64,000 nt of DNA, from the NCBI RefSeq assembly GCF_000687475.1, contig NC_057322.1:496001-560000 (forward strand), in the 5' to 3' direction. Shown piece by piece: positions 54,160-64,000 of the stretch. The translations under genes were made by a program, and so were the position numbers. The notes beneath the pieces are model-generated. The model worked only from the letters and a program-made list of their open reading frames with translations, ran no database searches and was not told the origin of the DNA. How positions within the stretch are numbered: position 1 is the first letter of the stretch; every line of letters begins with the position of its first letter. The stretch is from Ustilaginoidea virens (Eukaryota > Ascomycota > Sordariomycetes > Hypocreales > Clavicipitaceae).

Positions 54160-55781
54160 GTTTCGTGGGAGGTGGGAAAGCAAAACACAAAGTCCTGCCA
54201 CATGATGGCTGGCATGCCTCGCAGATAAATAGGGCCTGCATGACGATCATCGTTGAAAAAGGGGCCCTCGCCCGGGCTGCACCGTTTTGACGGCATTCAG
54301 ATCCAAGCCCTGCAATGTATCGCGGTGTATGTAATGTATCTGCGTCGTGGCTTTCCAGTGACCCGGCCATTAGCTCCGCCACAATCACCCAGCACCGCTC
54401 ATCAAGACCATCGGCATCGCTAGCAAGCGGCCACATCGCGTCCCTAGCCGGTGTGCGCAGTAGTATGTAGTAGCACCTTGACGCTGTGGTGCCTCCCTCC
54501 ACCAAGACGGTGAGGCCGGTCAAACAACTCCCAACGCGCCCAGGTGGTCTTCCCCGTCTGTCGCCGTGTCCGGCAACATCGCCAGAGCGTGGGGCTTGGC
54601 CCCAAGGCCGTCTTCTTTTTTTTTTTTCCACCAGCCCGGCTCGCTCGAGCACGCGGCGACACCTCACCACCGGGCTCATCGGGCGCGGAGAAAGGGAACC
54701 GGCAATGTTTGTTCAAATGTCCAGCCGCTGACCCACCCCCCCCATGCGACTGGATGGCTAGCCTAGCCCCAGCATCGCAGTTTGACAAGGCAGATTCAAC
54801 ATGGAAACAGCCCCGGGCGGCCTGCCAACCGGCGAGCACCAAGCCTACCGTGCCGCGCCGTGCCTCACCACATCACCACACGCAGCGACAAGCCGCAGAA
54901 ACGAAGCAGGCAACATCGCCAAACTGCCATGACGCAGCCGAACAAAAAAAAAAAAAAATGTAGAAAAGGGGACCCAGCGTCCGTTGGGTCCCTCCCGACA
55001 GCCCATGCGCACGCAACTCGGCGTTCGCTGCCGTTGACTGATTCCGTACCTGCTCAGCTTGTTGCAGCCGCTCCCACATAGTACATACATACATCTTGCG
55101 CCGGCCCGGCGGCTGCTGGAGGAAAACGTGCGGGACAGCCCGCGGTTTTTGCTCGTGCAACACCTGTCTGCTGTCTGCTGCTTCGTCGCGATGGGTCCGC
55201 GCGTCGGGGTGGCAGGCGTCTGCAGGCGTCTGCAGGCTAGCTTTTTGATCTTTCCCTTCTGTGTCTGGCGGCCGAGGCGGCGGGGTCGGCTTGCCGTCGT
55301 GGTTTCTGGCCGGGGGCGGCGGGGTCCCGTCTGCGGCCTGGCCTGTTGACGCGCGGACGTGTGGGTTGGTGCGCGGGCAACCCAGCCAAGGCTCCATCGG
55401 CAAGCCGTGAGGAACACGGGAGCCCGCTGTGCGAAGTATGCATTGGGCGGCGGGTGGTTGCGGAGGCCACTCGGCATCGCAGGCGGGTTTACACGCAAAA
55501 AAAAAAAAAGGCACCGGAATGCTATACTGGCCTTGGGAGGGAAACAATAGGGGCGGTGCTCGTGCACAAGCTCGGGATTACCAGAACTAGCTTCGCGCAG
55601 GCTCGCGCAGGCTCGCGCATACTCGTGCAATTCTGAATCCTACGAGGCCCAAATGCCATGGGCCGCAAAGCCCCCCGGTGCCTTTTCTGGCCGGCATCCT
55701 TATCCTTGCGGCCGTGCGTGCGTCCCGGGACGTCCGTCTCCTTGGGTCACTGTTCCAGCAGGCCACACACGCATTGCAGAC

Positions 55782-57527
55782 TCATTGCCCTCGTGGCTCC
55801 GTCAAACCCCTGGCCTCGTTCTCGATCTGCATGTCAAGCACCCTCTGCAGCTGGCCCGGCGGCGCGTCCTCCCGCTCCATGACCACCTCAATCATGGACA
55901 AGCCCTTGGTGTCGCTCACCTCGCTGCTGTCCACGATGGCCCTTAGCTCGGCCCACGTCGTGGCGGAGGCAGTGTACGTGTGCTCGGGCGCGCCAAAGAA
56001 GCTCGGCGCCTGCAGGTACCGCCACCTGGCGACGTCGTTGTAGCCCTGCTTCCGGCCGTGGATGAAGCGCTCGATCGAGTAGCCGTCGTTGTTGATGAGG
56101 ACAATGACCACGTCGAGGCTGTGCTTGATCATGGTCGACATCTCCTGCGCCGTCATCTGGAAGCTCCCGTCGCCGATGAAGAGGATCGTCTTGGCCCTCG
56201 TGATGCCGTGCCACTGCGACGCGGCGATGAGCTCCTTCTGGGCGAGGGCGGCGCCCTGCGCCGCGGGCAGCATGTACCCGATCGACAGCCAGGTGACGTG
56301 GGTAAAGACGCGGCAGTGCTTCTGCATGGGCATTTCGCGCACGCCGAAGCCAGGGGTGCCCGTCTCTCCCATGACAATGTCCCCGGGTCGGATGAGGTTA
56401 CCTAGGATCTTCCACGCCTTGTCCTGCCTGATGATTTCGTCGCCGGGTGGTGAGCTAGGGTCGAGCAGCTCGTAGTTGGGAATGTCGGGGTAGGGGCTGT
56501 AGGACTTGATCCTGCTCACGTCCAAGGCTCTGACGAGGCGTGACAAGACGAGCTGAGCAGAGACATCGCGATGATGCTCGGCCCCGATTTTGATGCCCGA
56601 GGTGGTGAAGGAGATCATTTCCCCGCCCGTCGGTATGCTGTTCCACATGTACGTGTTGGTTCCGCTGAAATGGGGACCAAAGCACAGCACCAGATCAGCG
56701 GCCAGCACAAAGTCGTGGGCGGCCTTGTGGCCCCATTGCCCCTGGTACACGCCGTGGTAGTTGGGCTCCGTCTCGTCCACCAAGCCTTTGCCAAAGGGCG
56801 AGGTAAAGGTCGGCCACTTGGTGGCGGACACAAGCTGCTGCAGGCTGTCCAGGAGGCGAAGAGGTCTGCTCTCGCCGTCGACGTATATGATGGGCTGCTT
56901 GGCCGCCTCCATCTTGGAAACCAACCTGGCAAGCACGTCGTCAAGGGCAGGGGACGCCTCGGGCTGGGGTACCTGCACGGGCGTCTCTAACCTGTCGCCG
57001 GAAACCAGCACGTCGACCATGTCCACCGGAAGCTCCACGTACACGGGCCGGCACCGCAAGAGGCACGTGGCCAAAATGTCGTCGACTTGCTGCGCGCTTG
57101 TGGTGGGATCCCACAGCCTGGTCTGGGCCACAGTGACCTCGGCAGCCATGCGGGAGAAGCGCTGGTATTCGCCGTCGTTCAACGTGTGGTGCATCAAGGT
57201 CCGGGTCTCTTGCAGCTGACGGGCGGGGATGCCGACGATGTGCACGACGGGCGCGAACTCGGCATAGGCCCCGGCAATGGCGTTGATGGCAGACAGCTCC
57301 CCGACGCCGAATGTGGTCACAATGGCGCCGAGGCCCTTGATCCTGGCGTAGCCGTCGGCCGCGTAGGCAGCGTTGAGCTCGTTGGCGTTGCCGACCCAGG
57401 TGAGGCCAGCGGGCTCCACATGGTCCAGCATGGTGAGGTTGAAGTCGCCAGGGACGCCATGGACGGAGCCGACGCCGAGTTGGCGCAACCTGGTGAAGAG
57501 GTACTCGGCAAGCTTGACGGGGGCCAT
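55782..57527 (-). CDS. Pyruvate decarboxylase-family ThDP enzyme, 581 aa
   Basis: Single-exon coding region. The start at MAPVKLAEYLFTRL is chosen because the in-frame upstream extension contains what looks like a 5'-leader intron end (TTTTCAG). Hallmarks: GVPGDFNLTMLDHV, the ThDP-activating Glu50 in GNANELNAAYAADGYAR, the catalytic HH pair (about 113-114) in LMHHTLNDGEY, and the ThDP/Mg2+ motif GDGSFQMTAQE...INNDGYSIERFIHG. It decarboxylates 2-oxo acids, in fungi chiefly pyruvate to acetaldehyde in the cytosol for fermentation. Indolepyruvate or phenylpyruvate decarboxylase activity cannot be excluded from sequence alone. A TTATAA/TATAAG element lies near 57816, in a leader with TGGTTGGTG repeats. 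Confidence 0.92.
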   Translation of the reverse strand: MAPVKLAEYLFTRLRQLGVGSVHGVPGDFNLTMLDHVEPAGLTWVGNANELNAAYAADGYARIKGLGAIVTTFGVGELSAINAIAGAYAEFAPVVHIVGIPARQLQETRTLMHHTLNDGEYQRFSRMAAEVTVAQTRLWDPTTSAQQVDDILATCLLRCRPVYVELPVDMVDVLVSGDRLETPVQVPQPEASPALDDVLARLVSKMEAAKQPIIYVDGESRPLRLLDSLQQLVSATKWPTFTSPFGKGLVDETEPNYHGVYQGQWGHKAAHDFVLAADLVLCFGPHFSGTNTYMWNSIPTGGEMISFTTSGIKIGAEHHRDVSAQLVLSRLVRALDVSRIKSYSPYPDIPNYELLDPSSPPGDEIIRQDKAWKILGNLIRPGDIVMGETGTPGFGVREMPMQKHCRVFTHVTWLSIGYMLPAAQGAALAQKELIAASQWHGITRAKTILFIGDGSFQMTAQEMSTMIKHSLDVVIVLINNDGYSIERFIHGRKQGYNDVARWRYLQAPSFFGAPEHTYTASATTWAELRAIVDSSEVSDTKGLSMIEVVMEREDAPPGQLQRVLDMQIENEARGLTEPRGQ

Positions 57528-58697
57528 GACGGACCGAGACGCGAGGCAACTGAAAACCAATAAACCAATCGACCACAAAAGAGGGCGGGGACTGCGTTTT
57601 GCGCTGGTTTGTCGTCGACGGGGGTCAGCTGGGTGCTCCTCGTTTTGATTTTCTCCTTGGCCGTCTTTTTTCCTTTTCCGTTGCCACCCCGCCCTTTCTG
57701 GTTTTCTCCCTTGGATGGGAACGAAATGCGGAGGTTGGTGTGGTTGGTGTGGTTGGTGTGGTTGGTTGTAGAGGTGAGGAAGGGCCGACGGACTGCGCTA
57801 CAAGACGAAGCCGACTTATAAACCGCCCCACTTGAGTCTACCCCTTCCTCGAGCCTTTCTTTAGTCGACCTCGTTCCTGCCCCGTTTGCTTCCTGCCCGT
57901 TCTTTGCATCGGGTGCTTGCTGAAGCTCGCCGGGTGGCCGTGGGCTTGGCGGCGGCTGGCAGCGGGCCTGTCCACGGAGCATGTATGGGGAAGGCTGATT
58001 GGCCAATGGCTTTGTGGCTCCGGTTTCTCTCGTGCAGAGGCCGCTTTCAATTCGTCATACGTCTGGACTGGAGACCCCGCAGGCTGCAGGCCGGCCTCGT
58101 GACTTGGCCAAAGATGGACAAGGTGGGCTGTGGCTGTGACAGATGGCGCTGACAGGTGGCGCTGCACTCCGCCCATTGCCGCCCCATCGCGAGCCTGCGT
58201 GCCTCCAGCGTAAAGTCAGCAAAATATAACGATACGAATGCGTGCCGCTTGCCAAATGCCCATCGTAGACCACAGCGGTCTTGAGCCTCGGTCGAGCTGT
58301 AATGCTATATCCTCGCTCATCTCTTCCTTGTCCCAGGCATGGTGGGAGCCGAGATGTGGGGCCGTCCCCGGCCCTCGCCAATCAAAAGCGTGAAACGAGT
58401 CGCCGTTGGCGCGCCCCCGCGGTTGCTCAATGCTTGACATGCGGAGTACATAATAAATGCATGCGGCCTGGAGCGAGACCTGGCTGGGGTCAACGACAAA
58501 TCACAGCGCAGGGCCTGCACTTGACACCAGACAGCCCGTCAGTCACAGGTTCAAAAGACACCAAAGACACCAAAGACACCAAACCACACCAGAGCTTTTC
58601 ATCCAAACTTTTTGTCAGTCTCTCGCGGTTTTTTTCACAATTTGCTTGTCCACCGGAAACCCGCCCTGTTCCTTTGCCGTCACAATCTCGGCGCCCA
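57528..58697. other. Intergenic
   Basis: This holds the PDC promoter and 5' leader on its left and the 3' side of the HAM1-type gene on its right. Tandem nonamers lie at 57736-57769 (TGGTTGGTG) and 58557-58584 (GACACCAAA). No gene was found. Confidence 0.5.
57736..57769. repeat. TGGTTGGTG nonamer tandem repeat
   Basis: About four copies in the PDC leader/promoter. Confidence 0.9.
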
Positions 58698-60923
58698 TTA
58701 CATAGCCGGCACGGTCTGAACCTCAAAGATATCATTCCGCCACCTGTCTCGTCTATACTCGAACACGTTCTGCTCTGCATCCCGTCCTTCTTCTTCCCAC
58801 AGCTTGACCAAGCTCCCTGGCGCGTAACGCCCTCGGAAAACGCCCCCTCCTGGCTTGGCCCCGACGCGGGCGTAAACATCTGGGTCGGTGCTGGGTACAA
58901 GACGCGCCGCAACGGCACGCACAAATGTCCACACGTCGTTCGGGTTGCAGATTCGAGTGGCACGAAGTCGCTCGCGTGCAAAGACAAACTCCCGGTTCAA
59001 GCTTCGCATCCCATCCTCGATGGCCGACGAGATCCGAGCCTCTAGCGTCTTTCGGATGATTGGCCTTATGATGGGCTTGAAGAACCATGCCAAGCACGAG
59101 TACTTGGATTGGCTCAGCGAGTAGTCGAGATGGTGGATTCGAACATGTACCCTCCGCAGAGTGACGAGCTGTTCAAGCCGTTCCCTTCCCAATTCCACAT
59201 CAAGCGTAATGTCGATGCCGCGTTCATCCAGGTGGAAGCTGCCGATTCCTTCGTCCACCATCCACAGCAGCCCAGAGTGTACGCGCATCCAGTAGCCCAA
59301 GTCGTCTGCTGCGATGGAGATGCCGGCAATCTTGACCGTTGCCAGAGACCTCACAGTCGACTTCGTTCCAAACGGGGCTTTGGTGATGTCAACGTCGTTG
59401 CGAGTAGACACTTGCAACTTGTAAGGGAAAAAAGAACTGTGGCTCACGGTTTTTCCCGGTTGCAGTATGACGTTCTCCAGCAAGAGATCTATATCTGGCG
59501 TCGATAGTTCCAGTCGTGGAATGGGTATGTATTGGATTGATTGAATCATTGTTGGCACGAAAATGTTGGTGCAGTCACTTACGAGGTCCGGGTTCCAGAC
59601 TTTTCCCGCTGGTGAAAGGATATGTATAAGCCGCAGCGTGGTGGACGCCAGATTGCTGACAGCCTTATCCTCTGCAGCTGCGCGAAGGGCTTGCTGGAGT
59701 GAAGTCAACACGTCGCTTGCGTCGTCCCCCATTGACGAGCTAGACGTAAGCTGGTTCAGCCTCTCACGTAGCTCGTCAAGGCGTTGTTCTATGTTATCAA
59801 AGAACTCAGGATCCGACAGCATTTGCCGGACCAGCGTCGCGAACTCTCCTACGAATTCCTGCAGATGCTCGTCCAATTTGTGATTGTCGATAAATTTTTT
59901 GAATGCTTGATGCACGGCGTCCCACTTTTCCTTGTCGCCAAACGACGAGATAAACAGCCAGAAGTTGCGCGCTGCTTGATGGGCTTGTTCATCTAGATGT
60001 ACGTTATTTTCAATGGCTTGTGCTGTTTCCGAGCCGATGGCGAGATATATTCGAAGGTAACGCTGGAGGAGGCTCGAAAGTGTGGTCACCGACTCTGAAT
60101 AGTCTGGGCGTTGTCTCAGATTGCTCACGGCGCTTTTCAGACGATTGATTAAAATTTTGCGTGATTCGGGAGTCATGTGCTCCTTGAAGCTCGTGTAGGA
60201 CTCTTCTCCGACATAGACGGCTTCCTCCAGTACAGCTTCCGCTGCCTCGGAGCCCGTTTTCTTGACATCATCCACAGATACGGGGGCTTGGCCTTTTCTG
60301 TCAGTCTCCTTTAAAGCCTCGATGTCCTTGGATGAAGAATCGAGCCTTTCACCGGCCTCTTTCGAAACGTCGCCCAAGGCAAGAGCAGTGTCTCGGAGAA
60401 CTTGTCTCGCAATTGTGGCCACGTCTGCCAAGAAGACGCGAAAGTCCTTGTTCAGCAGCGCTAGCGACAAGACGGTCCGCAAGCTCTCGTAAGTTGCGTT
60501 GATATCGGCTTTGGCTTTACCCTTCTTGATGCTCTTTGTGACGGTGGATGTGTCGACGCCAAAGTTGGCCTTGCACAGATACCAGATAAAGTCTTGGATT
60601 TGATCCTGCGAGTTCTTGCTCTCCAGCAAGTCTATGAACTGTTGGAGCCATATCCTGGTTGTCCGCACGAGTGCACGGCCTGAATTGCTCAGCTCGCTTC
60701 TCTCGGATGGATTCAACAGCCTCGCACCCAGAAGAGTCCGTACATGAACGATGACCTGCTTGTTGGATGGCATGTATCCCCTGGACATGGCCAGGAGCAT
60801 CTGGTAAGTGTGCAGCTTCTCATGAAGCGCGGCCTGGCGTGCTGTTGCATCATTGTACCGAGGAAGAAGCGGCTCGCGCTCAGATTCATCGCGGTCCGAG
60901 TCGCAGAGTCCAAAGCAGGTCAT
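58698..60923 (-). CDS. HAM1-type (DUF5923/DUF4449) lipid-binding-domain protein, 741 aa
   Basis: Single-exon gene covering the full fungal family architecture. The N-terminal alpha-helical region (HTYQMLLAMSRGYMPSNKQVIVHVRTLLGARLLNP..LS..GRALVRTTRIWLQQFIDLL) runs to about residue 440, with long charged helices and a low-complexity middle. The C-terminal part is a BPI/LBP-like beta domain: FVPTMIQSIQYIPIPRLELSTPDIDLLLENVILQP, VKIAGISIAADDLGYWMRVHSGLLWMVDEGIGSFHLDERGIDITLDVELG and LDYSLSQSKYSCLAWFFKPIIRPIIRKTLEARI. This corresponds to the HAM1 N- and C-terminal families. The BPI-like fold suggests binding or transfer of membrane lipids; the cellular role is not established. No signal peptide is seen. 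Confidence 0.85.
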   Translation of the reverse strand: MTCFGLCDSDRDESEREPLLPRYNDATARQAALHEKLHTYQMLLAMSRGYMPSNKQVIVHVRTLLGARLLNPSERSELSNSGRALVRTTRIWLQQFIDLLESKNSQDQIQDFIWYLCKANFGVDTSTVTKSIKKGKAKADINATYESLRTVLSLALLNKDFRVFLADVATIARQVLRDTALALGDVSKEAGERLDSSSKDIEALKETDRKGQAPVSVDDVKKTGSEAAEAVLEEAVYVGEESYTSFKEHMTPESRKILINRLKSAVSNLRQRPDYSESVTTLSSLLQRYLRIYLAIGSETAQAIENNVHLDEQAHQAARNFWLFISSFGDKEKWDAVHQAFKKFIDNHKLDEHLQEFVGEFATLVRQMLSDPEFFDNIEQRLDELRERLNQLTSSSSMGDDASDVLTSLQQALRAAAEDKAVSNLASTTLRLIHILSPAGKVWNPDLVSDCTNIFVPTMIQSIQYIPIPRLELSTPDIDLLLENVILQPGKTVSHSSFFPYKLQVSTRNDVDITKAPFGTKSTVRSLATVKIAGISIAADDLGYWMRVHSGLLWMVDEGIGSFHLDERGIDITLDVELGRERLEQLVTLRRVHVRIHHLDYSLSQSKYSCLAWFFKPIIRPIIRKTLEARISSAIEDGMRSLNREFVFARERLRATRICNPNDVWTFVRAVAARLVPSTDPDVYARVGAKPGGGVFRGRYAPGSLVKLWEEEGRDAEQNVFEYRRDRWRNDIFEVQTVPAM

Positions 60924-62914
60924 TATGATGAGATGAGCGACTGCTAGCTCGTGCTGCTAGCGGATGGGCTAGAGAGGGGTGGGAAAGCTAAGGATCAGTC
61001 TCAAGTATGGACCATCTCAACTAGGATATTTATGCTCGGAAAACCAGCCAATATTGACACTGAAGCGTCGTCAGAAGACCGTCATACAACCGGTGAGCTG
61101 ATACGGAAGCTGCAGACGAGCGATGGAGCGATGACGTCGGAGACTTTGGCCAGCGATGACTGTGATGGGCTGCTGGGTTTAGCCGACAAAAGCCCGCTCA
61201 TGTATCACGTCCTTTCCCTTTTCAACCAAGCCGAGCTAAAGTACGGAGTAGGTACTGTACGTTGCGTTGCGTCTGCACACTTTGCTGACGCCTGGCAAGG
61301 TACCTTCTTACCTAATGCAATAAACTGCTTCGTAGGGAAAAGGGAAGGCAAAATAGTTGTAATCTCGCCAACTGTGCTCTTTCTTTTGGCGGGAAGTTCA
61401 AAGACGTTTGCTGTCGGCAAAAGGCCTACGTCCCGTCCCGTCCCGTCCCGTCTTCTGAACTTCCTTGACCGACTTCAATTTCCCATTGCATCGAGACGAA
61501 TCCTCCCTTGGCGATGCCGACATGCCCATCCAACCTCGACCAAGCTTCGGCCAAGGGAAGGGCAAACAGAGGAATGAAGTGGACCGTAACAGTACCGGTA
61601 GTCTCCTGATCATTGTGGGTGTTGCACTCAAACATGGCTCGCCTGGAGAATGCTGGGGCGACGCCCGATCTTGTTCGATTGCCTGGCTTGAATTGTTTCA
61701 GTGGCCAGCGATTGTTTTCGAGAGAATAATCCAAGCTTATTACGGTGGTGATAGTGAGGTTAGCTTGGTAGCCGTCGGCACTAAAGGAGACGAGGTTGAG
61801 CTTATCGAGTTCGCGTCCTGTTAGAAGGGGACTGCGCGCAGGAAGATGAATATCTGCGGCCAATTGGGCCATGGATGGATGGTGTAGGTTTTTTGGTCTG
61901 GCTACCAGGTAGGCAAGTTGACGACAACTTGGCCAAACAACTCGTCATGTACGGAGTACAACCAAGCGCAGTACAGTAAAATTCTTTGATTCGCACAGTA
62001 TGACGGAGCACCTGCAAGCCAAGTGCCGAATTGCCGAAGCAAACCGCCTGGTCCTCCTACGACCGGCCTGAGCCTAATCAAGCGGTAAGCTCACGCCTCG
62101 TTTGTGTTTGCACTTTTGCCTCCCTCTTTCTTTTTCTACGCTTCATGTGGCAATGTCGGAGGAGCTTTCCTGGCCTGGAGGGGGCGAGATGTCTTGTGCG
62201 ACGAGTCATGTCAGGATAGAGTCGCCAAGTTCGGAGGGAGAAATTGTAGGGCATCACTTCCGTTTGTCATCCGTCGTCGCCTGCAGTCGCCAAGCTGTCG
62301 CCCGGCGGTGCAGCCTGACGAAACGGAACGGCCGGATTTCCGTCTTTGTGGGTTGAAAAATGGTTCGTCCATGGCGAGGCAGGCTGCATGCTGCAGGCTG
62401 CAGGCCATCAGCTGACAAAAGCGGCAGGCAGTGTACGGAGTAAATGCTCACCAAGAGTTACCAGGGCATGATGGCATTGGCATGTATTGTATTGTCGTGC
62501 CTGAGGCAGGGGGGGACAAGGGGTACTCCGAGGCTTTGAGTAATGCATGCATTAGGTAGGTACCTACATTGATGCATGCCAAGCTTCCACAGCTACAATT
62601 TTTTAGCCTTCTGATCTGATTAGAAATGGCTTTGCAATCCATTCAGTTCCGTTCTACAAATAAATATTTTGGAGAATGGGACGGTTTGAGAGAAGCTGGA
62701 GGGACGTTACATGGATCCACTCACTCCGTAGGTACAGTACCTAAGTGCTCATGGCAGCGGGAAAAGGGCAAAAGGTGCCTGGCGCTGGTACTCCGTACAT
62801 GGCATGGCAGTATGTAGCAGTAGCAGCGCCACATTTTGCAAACAGCCGACGAGTTGTTTCAAAACACTGCCTGCACCAATGGTATTGACGCTACCAAGAA
62901 GAAGAAGAAAAAAA

Positions 62915-62918
<4 letters not shown>

Positions 62919-62955
<37 letters not shown>
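62919..62955. repeat. (CA)n dinucleotide microsatellite
   Basis: About 18 CA units directly after an A run. Confidence 0.95.
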
Positions 62956-62957
<2 letters not shown>

Positions 62958-63097
62958 TTTCCTTTGACGCTTTTGTGCGTAACAGCGTTCCGGGCATATT
63001 CTGGCAAGAATGATTGGTGCAGTGCCCTTGACGCTTGACGCCCTATTGTCGCGACAACAATGGAACCAGCTAGTGGGCCCGGGACCGGGACCGGGAC

Positions 63098-63134
63098 CTG
63101 ACGACAGAGACCTGACGACAGAGACCTGACGACA
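63098..63134. repeat. 14-bp tandem repeat CTGACGACAGAGAC
   Basis: About 2.7 perfect copies, after two or three GGGACC units. Confidence 0.9.
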
Positions 63135-64000
63135 TCAGTCATTGGTTGTCGGCAGGTTGTCATTGGTTCTTCTCTGATGTTTCCAGACTGCGGCTGTCTG
63201 CGTGTCCCAGGGGCCAGCTTCAACTGTCAAGGCAGCAGCATGCTCCCCTGTGCCTGTCCGATTCTAATGGATCCCAGGCGCCATTTCCCCGATTGTGACA
63301 TCATAGGATCACGGAGTACTCCGTAGTCCGTACTCTGCACATGCATGTGAGGCTCGAGCAAATCACCGTCCATGCCAGCCCTGGGCACCCCACATCCACC
63401 TGCTTTCAGGGCGCCGGGCGCAGAAATTTCTTTACCCAGCTGCCTCGTCCGCTCGTTGGTTGTTCCTTCCTGACGCATGTCACTTCCTCGCTTCCAGGGC
63501 AAGGATGGAGTGCAACTACCAACGAGTACGGAGTCGCACTGCCCGACTGATGACCCGCTTATGTCTGGTCTGGTACAAACGCCCTTTCGCCTGCTGCCCC
63601 GACAAGCCTAACCGGCCAGTCGGTGGCTTGTGCTTCGACAAGATGGTGTGTAAGTGGCCCAGAGGCCCGCAAAGACGCAAAGACGCAAAGACGGTGCAAG
63701 GTTTGCTGGCCGCGTCTCGGGTCACCTTACCGCTTTTTCTCACCTCGTCCTCTCGTCCTTGGCCGGGTTTACGTCCGCAAGACCCAGTTTTGTGCCGTTG
63801 CGTAACCTGCGTTGCACCGACGACTTTGACTTAAATCATCTTGACCCGACCCAGGAGCCTCCGATGTTCCCAGTCCCGCCCCCCCCCCCCCCCCCCCCCC
63901 CTTCCTCCCCCTCCTCCTTCTTAAAGATGTCAGTCTTATTTCCGCCGAGATCGGGCAGCCAACATTCCCGGTGGCAACAACCGCCAGTTCGATCCTTCCA

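Larger units (their letters stand above)
49784..55781. other. 6 kb gene-free, repeat-rich region
   Basis: No supportable gene. Contents: GGTCAT hexamers (50537-50573), GGCAGT hexamers (50611-50651), CCGAAGCGAC decamers (51351-51420), CCCTG repeats (51601-51626), pyrimidine tracts (52270-52500), TACGGAGTGCTCCGTA (53060-53075), AAAG repeats (53486-53533) and an A43 tract (54115-54157). Open frames are Arg/Pro/Ser-rich in all phases. Confidence 0.5.
60924..64000. other. Intergenic to window end, no supportable gene
   Basis: 3 kb with the densest run of TACGGAGTAC-type motifs (61241, 61950, 62433, 62523, 62723, 62788, 63311 and 63527). It also holds a (CA)n array (62919-62955), a CTGACGACAGAGAC tandem repeat (about 63098-63134) and a C23 tract (63879-63901). 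A 148-codon minus-strand frame (61426-61872) is open but not recognisable. Confidence 0.5.

Noticed and set aside
60951..61577. 208-codon plus-strand frame upstream of the HAM1-type gene
   Set aside because: It runs through a TACGGAGTA motif and (CCCGT)n, with no conserved pattern; more likely promoter DNA.
61426..61872. 148-codon minus-strand open frame before the window end
   Set aside because: Some stretches look protein-like, but a run of GACGG repeats forms its end, no splice or family support was found, and no clear promoter is seen.

Overview
The window is nuclear DNA of a filamentous ascomycete, most likely a hypocrealean Sordariomycete. The genes are GC-rich at third codon positions. 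They carry short introns (about 56 to 112 bp) with fungal CTGAC/CTAAC branch sites and GTNNGT donors. The protein set is typical of Pezizomycotina: a HET-domain protein, a fungal CorA-like transporter, a HAM1-type lipid-binding-domain protein, an IPT-LOG fusion and small secreted cysteine-rich proteins. Genus cannot be fixed from the sequence alone; no database search was possible.

Layout. 1-15 kb: small accessory-type genes separated by repeat-rich, gene-free DNA. These are an 83-aa secreted 8-cysteine protein, a secreted cyanovirin-N homologue (three exons), a glutathione S-transferase, a conserved fungal hypothetical, a 73-aa cold-shock-domain protein and a secreted GH-A-type glycosidase (DUF5722-like). 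15-20 kb: a HET-domain gene, divergent from an unrecognised 587-aa protein. 21-33 kb: a denser, mostly minus-strand block with a fluoride exporter (FEX/CrcB), uracil phosphoribosyltransferase, DNA ligase IV, an unrecognised plus-strand gene and a CorA-type divalent-cation transporter. 35-40 kb: a secreted protein with LEAR repeats and four CX3-4C pairs, then a bifunctional isopentenyltransferase-LOG gene, i.e. predicted de novo cytokinin synthesis in one polypeptide. 40-47 kb: about 7 kb without a supportable gene, holding decayed repeats and a hairpin. 47-50 kb: a large membrane-anchored LtaS/sulfatase-like protein. 50-55.7 kb: gene-free, rich in tandem repeats and homopolymers. 55.8-61 kb: pyruvate decarboxylase and a HAM1-type protein. 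61-64 kb: intergenic.

Functional picture. Core functions (ligase IV for end joining, UPRT for pyrimidine salvage, FEX for fluoride export, CorA, PDC) alternate with genes that could act in host interaction or competition: two cysteine-rich secreted proteins, a secreted lectin-like CVNH, a secreted glycosidase, HET and IPT-LOG. The IPT-LOG gene, sitting in gene-sparse DNA next to a candidate effector, is the most striking item. A short near-palindromic motif, TACGGAGTAC/GTACTCCGTA, recurs throughout the intergenic DNA and is not explained by any gene.

Several multi-exon genes were reconstructed by joining exons by eye: CVNH, GST, the 160-aa hypothetical, UPRT, LIG4, CorA, IPT-LOG and the 83-aa protein. 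In each case the splice junctions restore frame and family motifs, but none has transcript support here.
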